Positions 10,679-18,938 of a DNA stretch of 64,000 bases are shown here, one piece after another. Under the pieces are notes generated by a model. That model was not told where the DNA came from. It was given only the letters and a program-made list of their open reading frames with translations, and searched no databases. Within the stretch, counting starts at the first letter, position 1, and each line of letters begins with the position of its first letter. Source of the DNA: Kalaharituber pfeilii (lineage: Eukaryota > Ascomycota > Pezizomycetes > Pezizales > Pezizaceae); NCBI GenBank assembly GCA_015179045.1, contig WHUZ01000036.1, positions 372,001-436,000 of the forward strand, read 5' to 3'. Position numbers and translations under genes: made by a program.

Positions 10679-12000
10679 CGACAACAACCACCTCAGGACG
10701 AGTGTTTGGAAGCGACTCCACAACCACAACGTCCCCCCCGCTGAAAATTACATAGATCGAAAGCGCTCAGCGAGCTGAGTCTTTTGATCTAATTTTTACT
10801 CTCAAATACCCGACAGCGCGATTTTCCCCCGAGGGGCGAAATCTCGAGGATCTTTCAGCTCACCACCTCCGTTGCCAGCACATCAACCCCATCCCTGTCG
10901 CGCCAAGGCCATGGATAGTCAGCGGTTCAACGACGCTGTGGTCAGCGTGGGGAATTTTCTATACCATTGTTACGGCGGAAAAGAAAAGGGAACATACTTT
11001 GTTCTAGTGTGCACAGACCCTGAAAAAGGGGAGTACAGGGTAGACCACGGGACCGCGGCAAAGGAGAAACCCATCTGGAACGGAGAACGATGGGTGAAGC
11101 CACCACCGCCACCCCCTCCGCCACAACTGGGGTTCAGCCCCATCACGTGGGTGGAGACACCACCGCCATCACCACCATCACCGCCACCACCACCACCACC
11201 GCCACCACCACCACTTCCACGGCCACCACCGCCACCACCACCGACGCCACCAACCAATAAGCGGACGGCGTCACCACCAATATCAACACGTACGAGGAAG
11301 AAGAAGGCTCCTCGCACCGGGCCGTCGCCAGAGAGGACGGCACCACCACCTCCGCCGGCACCACCAGCACCACTGTCGACATCCTCGGCAGCACCATCAC
11401 CTCCGCCGGCAACACCACCTTCGCCGCCGCCGACATCGTCGGCACCACCGCAACCGCCGGCAGCGCCGGCTCCACCACCGCGCAAGACATCATCCGCCGC
11501 CCCGAGAAGTCGAGGGCTGCCGCGCGGCAGTCCCAAGGGGAAGGCACCGAGTGACAGGGTCCAGACAGGCATCGTTGTGCATGGGGTTGCGTTGAGAAAG
11601 GATCTGGGCAGGGTACAACGATGGCTGGGGGAAGACAACAAGGACCTGGGGAGGGTGGTCGGGATCCGCTGGCTTCGAAGAAAAGACTTACTCTTGGGGG
11701 AAGGGAAGAAGGCAAGCTCGGTAGTGGTATTTCTGGAGGGCCAGAAGGACATAGACAAGGTCAGACTCGGAGGAAGATGGTTGAGGGCGAGTCAGTACGA
11801 GGCCGAAAGGGGAAGGGGTTGAGGCCGAAGACTGGACGTTCTCCCCCCCGCAAGACAGAGCGACAGCGGGAACCACATGTACTTAGGGAGTGAAGGGTCA
11901 GGATTGGTGTTGTAGTTAACTTTCTTTTATTTTTAGCTTAACATCGCCATAGCCCATAGGGCGGCATGCGATAAATGATATTAAAAAAAAAAAAAAAAAA
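10679..12000 (+). mobile_element. Full-length ORF1-only retroelement ('half-LINE'), copy 1 only
   Basis: A 1.32 kb insertion flanked by ACCACCGCCACC (10667-10678 and 12001-12012). Copy 2 shows the empty site near 58700. It has the family 5' end (CGACAACAACCACCTCAGG), a 230-bp leader with GAAAATTACATAGATCGA, one complete ORF (10911-11822), the tail hairpin (loop ATA) at about 11945 and poly(A) at 11983-12000. Because the insertion site is exact, this 1.3 kb is the whole element. It encodes no reverse transcriptase or endonuclease, so it must be mobilised in trans. Confidence 0.95.
10911..11822 (+). CDS. ORF1 (gag-like RNA-binding) protein of the half-LINE
   Basis: 303 codons, uninterrupted, starting at the first ATG after the leader (ATGGATAGTCAG). 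Residues about 1-65 form a folded-looking N-terminal segment. Residues 65-205 are Pro/Ala-rich low complexity with a basic patch (RTRKKKAP). The last 90 residues form the conserved C-terminal domain, with IVVHGVALRKDLGRV, GIRWLRRKDLL, SSVVVFLEG and VRLGGRWLRASQYE. By analogy with LINE ORF1 proteins it would coat element RNA; that role is inferred. Antisense frames over the GC-rich Pro-coding stretch are long but are composition artefacts. It is the only intact ORF1 in the window. Confidence 0.85.
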   Translation: MDSQRFNDAVVSVGNFLYHCYGGKEKGTYFVLVCTDPEKGEYRVDHGTAAKEKPIWNGERWVKPPPPPPPPQLGFSPITWVETPPPSPPSPPPPPPPPPPPLPRPPPPPPPTPPTNKRTASPPISTRTRKKKAPRTGPSPERTAPPPPPAPPAPLSTSSAAPSPPPATPPSPPPTSSAPPQPPAAPAPPPRKTSSAAPRSRGLPRGSPKGKAPSDRVQTGIVVHGVALRKDLGRVQRWLGEDNKDLGRVVGIRWLRRKDLLLGEGKKASSVVVFLEGQKDIDKVRLGGRWLRASQYEAERGRG

Positions 12001-12118
12001 ACCACCGCCACCACCTCCACCAGCACAGCCTCTGGGGCTCAGCCCCATCACGTGCATAGACATCCCGCCTGGCGGACAACACCAGCGAGCAGACCCCCCC
12101 GACCAAGAAAAGGAAGGG

Positions 12119-12520
12119 TGTAACGGACCGACCTCACGGGGCTATTAGCCGGCGCTGAGTCGCAGATCGAGTCAGGCGGGTCACGCAGTGCTCACAAGTT
12201 TGAGCAGGACGCTGCTTGTAGAGGAAAGAGTATGGTCAGGAGAGTATGTGTTTTATTGCTTGAGGGACCTAGTCTACGGGGTGGAAAGGAGTCTTTATAT
12301 ACAGGAAAGTGCAACACAGAAACAGAGAGATATAGAAGTGCTTCCTTAAGCGCCGTGCCTTCAGCAGGATTGATGTTATCCAAAAAGCGTAATTCCTTAA
12401 GCGCCGACAATTCTGTTATCCAAAACTGTGCTAGTGGGCGGGTAATGAGATTCCTTGAACCCGGTCGACCTTAGTGCAGTTTTTAGTACAGTTCAGGGTA
12501 ACCGATTGTGATCCGTGACA
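12119..12520 (-). mobile_element. Solo LTR, family 1, inside the old ORF1 element
   Basis: Starts TGTAACGGACC and ends CCGTGACA, flanked by perfect AAGGG duplications (12114-12118 and 12521-12525). It is the inverse of 338-1054; the TATA and AATAAA signals run on the minus strand. At 402 bp it is shorter than the 485-bp member because U3 carries fewer TTTGGATAA repeats. Present in both copies. Confidence 0.95.
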
Positions 12521-12715
12521 AAGGGGAAGCAGCCGTCAGACAAGATACCCTACGAGATAAAGAGACGGCCGAACCAGAACGAGGCGAAGAAGATCGCGAA
12601 TTCGCCTCCGATCGGAACCCCGGCGACACCCGTCGCCACCACCACACCAACAAAGCCCCCGACCCCGACATCGACATCGACACCCCCACAGTGTTCCCAA
12701 CCGGCCAGGCCGCCG

Positions 12716-12875
12716 ACCAGGCCGCCCAGGCTGGTCCAGGCCGCCCAGGCTGGTCCAGGCCGCCCAGGCTGGTCCAGGCCGCCCAGGCTGGTCCAGGCCG
12801 CCCAGGCCGGTCCAGGCCGCCCAGGCCGCCCAGGCTGGTCCAGGCCGTCCAGGCCATTCAGGCCATTCAAGGGGT
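12716..12875 (+). repeat. Subterminal 20-bp tandem repeats of the hAT element
   Basis: About seven to eight units of CCAGGCTGGTCCAGGCCGCC with minor variation, starting right after the left TIR. Such subterminal arrays are typical transposase-binding regions in hAT elements. The right end carries a looser set (17010-17085). Confidence 0.85.
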
Positions 12876-13227
12876 AGGTGGGCTGGTTTACGAAGGTATT
12901 CAGGGGGCTGCACTCAGGTAGATGCACTTTAAATATACAGCTTCTCTATACTCCGATCGCTATTTGGACCTTTTTACTGAGTAGCGCTTTTCACCGGAAT
13001 TCAGGTAAGTAATTTTTTAATATTACTTGAGTGTGTACTAATGTAGTCCAAGATGGAGACAGATATTCCGACGAGCAGTACTGGAGACATTCCTGGTCAT
13101 GATGACGATTCCCTCAGTGAACTTTCCTCACTTTCTACGACGCAATTCAGTTCAAGTTTTGATCTTGCAGCAACACTCTCCGGCAGTCAACTTGAACTTG
13201 ATACTGAAATAGCAGATCATGGAATTT

Positions 13228-14512
13228 CGGAACCTCTCCGGACAGGCAGATTGTGCCTGCCGCTCCCGGACCTCATCAGACGATAAACTTTACGCCATGA
13301 CACTGTGACACAGGTACCAACATTGTGGGGTAGGTATGATCAGTTGTTGGTACAGGCATATGGCAAGACAAGACAAGTTTTAAAGTGGACTAGTGACGTA
13401 AGTGCGTACTGTGCCCACTGGCTACCAAATGTCGGCCCATGCTGTGATCTACTAGTTTGAATGCATGATTACTCAATTAAGTAAAAAATAAAAAATGGAA
13501 AAATAGATCTGAATTAATGAGCAGATGAAGAAACAAAAATGAAATTTTGGGTTTCCTGTAGTACCTCACTCTGTCATATTACTTGCTCATCCGTTCCGGT
13601 CACTGCTGGTAGGCTTCGCCTTGCGCTGTCTGTGCTCGTAGGATGTTACATTTGGAGTACACTACTCCAGATGCACAAGAGCTTATTCATTTGCAGTGCA
13701 GAGCATTTTGAGGGTGTGCAATTGAGGTTTTGAGGGTGTGCAATTGAGGTGCAGGTGTATGTAGTAAAAGGTTCAGGATATCCTGCAAAGCCTGACAATT
13801 TTGAAACTGCTGGATGAGCTACGCTGCTTTACAGGTTTGAATTCTTCGCTAGAAAGATTGGCATGACATTGCTCTGTTTAAATAATTTTGTTCCGCATAC
13901 AAGCTACAATCCTATCGCAGAGACAAAAAAAAAAAAAATAGGTTACCTCACTACAATTTGTGAAGTTGAGAATCCAGCTGGCGCCGTTTGGCCATGAGTC
14001 AATATTCAATGATCACAATCCGGCAGCTTGAGACATTGACGCTGTAGGTTCGGTTGATGTAGTTAATAGCCATCTAGGATGAATTAAAGTGATTGGAATT
14101 GGTGTCTGCAATTCAAACAATGGTCCAAGCTTGTTGTGACATGGAAGCGTGTATTGGTACAGTAAGTAATACTACTCATTACCAGCATTTGTTGCTGTAA
14201 TAGCATGCGTTGGTTGAAAGGCTGTAGCTACATTGCTATTTACCAAGGCCCCCAAGAGAAACGCTGCTGTTTTCCCTACAAAACTGTCCTCTCAACAGAG
14301 AAGATACCCTGTTGCCACACCAGGTCACTGACCTCTCGCACGGACTCTGCCCAGCCTCTATTTTGCATCACTAAATGCTGGTAACAAGTACCAACATTTG
14401 ATCTACCTACCCCACAATGTTGGTACCTGTGTCACAGTGTCATGGCGTAAAGTTTATCGTCTGATGAGGTCCGGGAGCGGCAGGCAGAATCTGCCTGTCC
14501 GGAGAGGTTCCG
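13228..14512. mobile_element. Non-autonomous MULE-type element nested in the hAT transposase
   Basis: Flanked by the 9-bp duplication ATGGAATTT (13219-13227 and 14513-14521). TIRs of about 100 bp start CGGAACCTCTCCGGACAGG. The core CTCCGGACAGG also occurs in the ends of the MULE at 2016-5531, so the two may be related. The 1.1 kb interior has no convincing coding sequence. Confidence 0.93.
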
Positions 14513-14621
14513 ATGGAATTTGGAACTACAAAACCCCTGTGCGACGAAGTTGGATCTGGCAGCATGGTGAAGCCGTACACGATAATGGAAAACGGTATTG
14601 GCGTTGCAAGCTTTGCAAACG

Positions 14622-15005
14622 GTGTGGTGGTAACCACGGTACCGATGGAAAGAATAAGGCCATACGCGGCCCGGAGCGGTACTCATCGGTAGGGCCACAT
14701 GCGTAGGATGAGGAAGAAAGCTACATCTAAGAAGCGAGATGTGGATGTACAGGCTCAGTTGGAGGGGAAGGTGGCCTATAAATTGTATGTAGATAGGACT
14801 GTGGAAGCAGGCAAGCAAGCAGCAACAGGCATGGATAAGAAGCAGGACAGACATGGACACGCACAGACAAGACAATTGAAGACTCTTTTCTTGACATTTG
14901 ATTATTGAGGCCGCCTTTGAGGCTTCGTTCCGCCAGCTCTAGATACCGGTACCCGTGCGAAACAGTGGATGCTGTTGAGCCGTCATCACAACGGAATCCC
15001 AAACG
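14622..15005. mobile_element. 384-bp insertion splitting the hAT zinc finger
   Basis: It lies between GCAAACG (ending 14621) and CCAAACG (ending 15005). Leaving it out joins the two halves of the zinc finger in frame. It has no GT...AG borders, so it is unlikely to be an intron. The superfamily is not recognisable; inner copies of CGGTACC-like sequence near each end give only weak inverted symmetry. Confidence 0.6.
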
Positions 15006-17610
15006 TTATGCTGATGGGTCTACTAAACATCCAATTGAACATTTGAGGTCACATAAAATGACCGAAAGTGGACCAGTCAATACCAGCAGTCCTAATCTAA
15101 TTCGACAGGCATTCGGTAATACGATACCTAAAATTCAATTTAATAGTGATGTATTTAAGCAACTTCTTATTCAATGGATGGTTTTATCTAATATTTCTTT
15201 TCGTCAAGTTGAAGATTCTAGCTTTCGTTTATTACTTTCTTATTTAACTGCTGTTACTGCTTCTTATACTGCTATACCTCGCTCTCTCCCTTCTTCTAGT
15301 ACTACTATACGTACTTGGATTTTAGATATGTATACACAACAGAAGAATATTTTATTTCAGTCATTTCAATCTATACATGCTATTCATTTTACATTTGATT
15401 TATGGTCTTCATCTAATCATTTAGCTATGTTGGGAATAACAGCGCATTGGATTAATCAAGAAGGAGAGGTATGCCGAGCTCTTTTAGGATTAAAACGCTT
15501 GCATGGAAGTCATACAGGAGAAAACCAGTGTCGCCTTATATTTTTATTATTACAGGAGTATGGATTGCTAAAAAAGATTGGGTATTTTACATTGGATAAT
15601 GCAACTAATAATGATAGTACTTTACGTTTATTAAGTTCTCATTTAAAGGAGCTGTCTATTTCTTTTGATCCGATAGAACAAAGATTACGATGTATAGGTC
15701 ATGTTATTAATTTGGTTGTGAAGGCTTTTCTATATGGAACTGATACTCATATGAGAAATATTGATTATACTTATGAAGAGACAGAACAGCTTCAACTATG
15801 GTGTCAACGAGGACCTTATGGACGACTACGAAATATCATCACCTTTATTTGTTCAAGTCCACAACGACGTGAAGAATTTACACGATTAACTCAAGAAAAT
15901 TCCTCCGATGAGACTGCTCTTCAACCTATTCTTGCAAATGCAACACGATGGAATAGCGACTTCCGAGCAATTAAGCGAGCATTACATCTTCGCAACAGCT
16001 TTGAAGTCTTTATTATACGACATATTCGAGATGGTTTAGGTCCGGATCAACTTGATGTTGATGATTGGAAACAATTACAAGATATAGTGGCTATTCTTGA
16101 GCCATTCCATCGCTGCACACTGGAGTTAGAAGGACACCGCGACAATGGAGCATTATTCGACTTACTACCGGCGATGGATATCCCCCTTGAACATCTTGAG
16201 TCTGCTCAGTCTATGTACACGGCTAGCAATAGTACACCACATCTACTTACATCTATTAGTCTTGCATGGCAGAAACTAGATAAGTATTATACTATGACGG
16301 ACTCTAATGTAGTTCTTTATGCTGCTGTTGTGCTTCATCCGAATATGAAGTATGAATACTTTGAGCTTAATTGGGCGGAACATCCTCAATGGATTGCAGA
16401 TGCAAAAGCGAAGGTTCAGAAGCTATGGGAAGAGAAGTAAGTATACCTTCTTTAATATATTATGACTTAGGCTTACATTATCTAGATATAAAGCTCTTGA
16501 CTCTTCGGCGTGTACTACAACTGGTACAGCTCACGCTAGCTCTACTACTGGAAGTAGACTCTCTAGTTGGAAGAATAAGCGTATCCCACGAGCTAGGCAT
16601 CAAGATGAGTTTGAGGACTACATCTCATCTGCCACTATTGAGATTGAAAACCCACGGCTTTGGTGGATACAGCATCAGAAGGATTATCCTCATCTCGCTA
16701 TTATGGCCTTGGATATCTTAGCTATTCCAGCAATGAGTTCGGAGGTAGAGCGAGTATTCAGCAGCACCGCATCATTGATTACGGATAGGAGAAATCGTCT
16801 GAAGGAGGATATCATTGAAGCGGTCGAATGTATGAAATCCTGGAGTGCAGATGGGTCTGGAGTGGTTGCACCGTTTAAAGATGTAGAGCAAATGCAAGCA
16901 ATGTTACAGCAACTGGAAGTGAAGGGCACTGGAGAATGAGATATAGCTAGAAGTTTGACCATGTACTGTATTTAGATCTATATAATTTAACTCACTGTTG
17001 CAGCGTAAATAGCCTCAGGCCGGCCCAGGCCTAGATTTCTATGGCCCAGGCCGGCCAGGCCATACCCTTGGCCTGGCCTGGCCGGCCCGTTGGGAACACT
17101 GCACCCCCAACCCCAACACCGACACCGAACTCCCCGAAACCGACACCAGAGCCCACAAGAAGAAGACGCAAGATCAGCAAGCCCTCCGACCCAACACCAA
17201 ACACCGACGCCACCACATCGAAATTTGGCGTCGTCGCACACGGAATCGCGCTGAGGAAGGACTTGGGAAAGGTGAGGAAGTGGCTGGAGTCTGGGAACAA
17301 GACACTGGGCAAGACCGTGGGGATAAGGTGGTTGAGACGAAAGGCCGAGCTGATAGAGGAAGGCAAGAAGACCAGCTCGGTCGTGGTGTATTTGGAGGAG
17401 GAGAAAGACATAGACAGAGTCAGGTTAGGTGGGAGGCTTTTGAGGACCACTCAATACGAGCCGGACAGGCGGAGGAAGTAGGCTGTATTGACCACCCGCA
17501 TCATGCACGAGAATCGCGGGCTCCACATGTATTTAGTTGAGGCTTTTCTTTTACTAACTTTCTTTAATAAAGACCCTCGCCATAGCCCGTTGGGCGGCAC
17601 GCGAGTATTG

Positions 17611-17644
<34 letters not shown>

Positions 17645-17646
<2 letters not shown>

Positions 17647-18384
17647 CCCTCTTCACCGGGCTGTCGCACGTACTGTGCAACCTGCAATAATTTATCCCAG
17701 ACCCGAGTACTCTGTATGGCGCCGCACAATACAACACGAAGTATCCGTTGGCCATAGGAACGGCCTTCTTTCAACAGCCTAAGGCGTAGCAAAATTCCAG
17801 CAAATGACCTACGGCTAGTGAGCAAACTTCGGCTGTGCCCCTGGTCCGCTCATACCTCCTAAACTCCAGAGGGTATAGCCAGAGTGTACAGATGTACTAC
17901 CATATGAATTTATCAACATTAATGCCATAGCTTACAGTGACTTGATAAGACAGCATTACAATAATATTAACACAATATAAGTTACATTTTGTCTTTGGTA
18001 AGGTAAGATGCTTCAAGGCCAGCACCTAGATTGCCAGGGCCCCAGGTGGTTGGCCCAAATGTTCATTGTTTCACAGTGTAGCACTATTCACGTGATGCCT
18101 TACCTTTTATTTTTTAACACTCGTGTATAGCCTTGCTAGACTTCACAAAAAATGAATGCTAGCATAAAGGAAAAAACAATGTACATACAAAAATATAGTC
18201 ACATAAATGAATGACCCACGATCTTCAATAGTGCTGAGGGGGAAAAGAAAACAGAATCATGGACACAAACCCAGAAGAACAAGAGACAAGATTGCAAAAA
18301 CCAGGTTATGAAACCTTGGTCCCAAGTAGTAAAGTATGGGAAGCGGAAAAGATGAGTTTGTTGACCCTATAATAACATAGCGAT
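17645..18384. other. Stretch without recognisable gene
   Basis: Shared by both copies (59928-60670). Minus-strand frames at 17825-17451 read through a poly(A) run and are not credible. No repeat, TIR or splice pattern was seen. Confidence 0.5.
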
Positions 18385-18524
18385 TTTTTTTTTTTATTTG
18401 ATTTTTTTTGTTTATATAGTATCATTACTCATGTGCCGCGCACGCGAGTCATGAAATTAAAAAATAAAAATAAAAATAAAAATAAAAAAAAACTCATGTG
18501 CCGCCCTATGGGCTATGGCGAGGT
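18385..18524 (-). mobile_element. Hairpin-tail insertion with a second tail nested head-on
   Basis: Poly(T) plus tail hairpin, flanked by ACATAGCGAT and ACATAGCAAT (18375-18384 and 18525-18534), shared with copy 2 (60671-60733). In copy 1 only, a 53-bp piece (18439-18491: CGCACGCGAGTCATGAAATT plus A-rich tail) entered it in the opposite orientation, duplicating ACTCATGTGCCG (18427-18438 and 18492-18503). Confidence 0.88.
18439..18491 (+). mobile_element. 53-bp tail-only retro-insertion, copy 1 only
   Basis: Contains only the end of the tail (GCACGCGAGTCATG) and an interrupted poly(A) of AAAAAT units. Its perfect 12-bp duplication ACTCATGTGCCG and the empty site in copy 2 confirm insertion after the duplication. 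Confidence 0.9.
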
Positions 18525-18618
18525 ACATAGCAATGTGAAAATTACCACATGTCTGCATTATACAATATTGTTCATTGCTGTCCCTCTCGATTGAGTCTGT
18601 ATATCGTTCCTAGCTTTG

Positions 18619-18682
18619 TTTTTTCTTTTTTTTCTTTTTTTTCTATCAGTACTCGCATGCCGCCCTGTGGGCTATGGCGAGG
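18619..18682 (-). mobile_element. Hairpin-tail retro-insertion downstream of ankyrin gene 1
   Basis: A T-rich run and the tail hairpin (loop ACA on the minus strand) lie about 260 bp beyond the ankyrin stop codon. Present in both copies (about 60826-60892). The flanking duplication is eroded (CCTAGCTT and TCTAGTTA). Confidence 0.75.
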
Positions 18683-18938
18683 TCTAGTTACAAATAAAGG
18701 GAAATAAAATGAAAAGGAAATATAAGGTAGAAAAAAAAAGGTGTAGAAATGGAAGCCTAAACCAGTTCCACCGTCCTAGCGTCATGCTCATGAATTAAAC
18801 TGACTGCGTAGCCGCCGCTACCGTTGGAAGAGTGATAAATAGTACCTGCACGTTTAGCGCTAGAATGGAGCAGCAGAATGACTATGTTCCCATGGCCCTG
18901 AAGGAAAGAAAGATTTGCTGCTGTCGAGTGCTTCCCTG

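Larger units (their letters stand above)
13053..16939 (+). pseudogene. hAT transposase, interrupted by two insertions but otherwise open
   Basis: Coding segments are 13053-13227, 14522-14621, 15006-16436 and 16486-16939. The last junction is a 49-bp GTAAGT...TAG intron. Leaving out 13228-14521 and 14622-15005, the four segments total 2160 nt, a continuous frame of 719 codons. Features in order: acidic/Ser-rich N-terminus; a BED-type zinc finger (WRCKLC... HPIEHLRSH) whose two halves are separated by the 384-bp insertion; catalytic region with IHFTFDLWSSSNH, FTLDNATNND and RCIGHVINLVVKAF; C-terminal dimerisation domain with ENPRLWWIQHQKDYPHLA and SSEVERVFSS. Everything after the zinc finger is undamaged, so the gene was probably active until interrupted. 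A shorter product starting within 15006-16436 would lack the zinc finger. Confidence 0.93.
12689..17101 (+). mobile_element. hAT transposon, 4.4 kb, copy 1 only
   Basis: The TIRs begin CAGTGTTCCCAAC and the element is flanked by the 8-bp duplication CACCCCCA (12681-12688 and 17102-17109), both hallmarks of hAT elements. Copy 2 carries a single CACCCCCA. GC-rich subterminal repeats built on CCAGGC/GGCCTGG occur at both ends. It encodes a hAT transposase interrupted by two further insertions. It landed in the old ORF1 element after the duplication. Confidence 0.97.
10208..17481 (+). pseudogene. ORF1 of the old retroelement, interrupted
   Basis: Coding pieces are 10208-10678, 12013-12118, 12526-12688 and 17110-17481. 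The N-terminal part is Pro-rich and frameshifted relative to copy 2. The C-terminal part (17220-17481) is well preserved and shows the family block: VVAHGIALRKDLGKV, GIRWLRRK, KKTSSVVVYLEEE, VRLGGRLLRTTQYE. That C-terminal block resembles the nucleic-acid-binding C-terminus of ORF1/gag-like proteins of fungal Tad-type LINEs; the assignment rests on recognition only. It cannot be expressed intact because it is split by a solo LTR and a hAT element. Confidence 0.8.
9948..17644 (+). mobile_element. Old ORF1-only retroelement, heavily interrupted (copy 1)
   Basis: It starts with the family 5' end (CGATAACAACCACCTCAGG) and ends with the tail hairpin (loop GTT) and poly(A) at about 17617-17644. In copy 2 the same element is only 1.9 kb (58039-59927). 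In copy 1 it was split by a poly(T)-only insertion (9975-10001), a younger relative (10679-12000) and a hAT transposon (12689-17101). A solo LTR (12119-12520) is shared by both copies. No clear TSD for the old element itself. Confidence 0.9.

Noticed and set aside
10970..11758. Long minus-strand frames opposite ORF1 of the half-LINE
   Set aside because: They mirror Pro-rich coding as Gly/Val-rich sequence in GC-rich DNA; the conserved domain is on the plus strand.
14622..15005. Intron in the hAT transposase
   Set aside because: It lacks GT...AG borders and is flanked by CAAACG on both sides, so an insertion is more likely.
12689..17101. Interpretation of the copy 1/copy 2 length difference as a deletion in copy 2
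   Set aside because: Copy 1 has TIRs plus an 8-bp target duplication at exact borders, so the extra DNA is an insertion.
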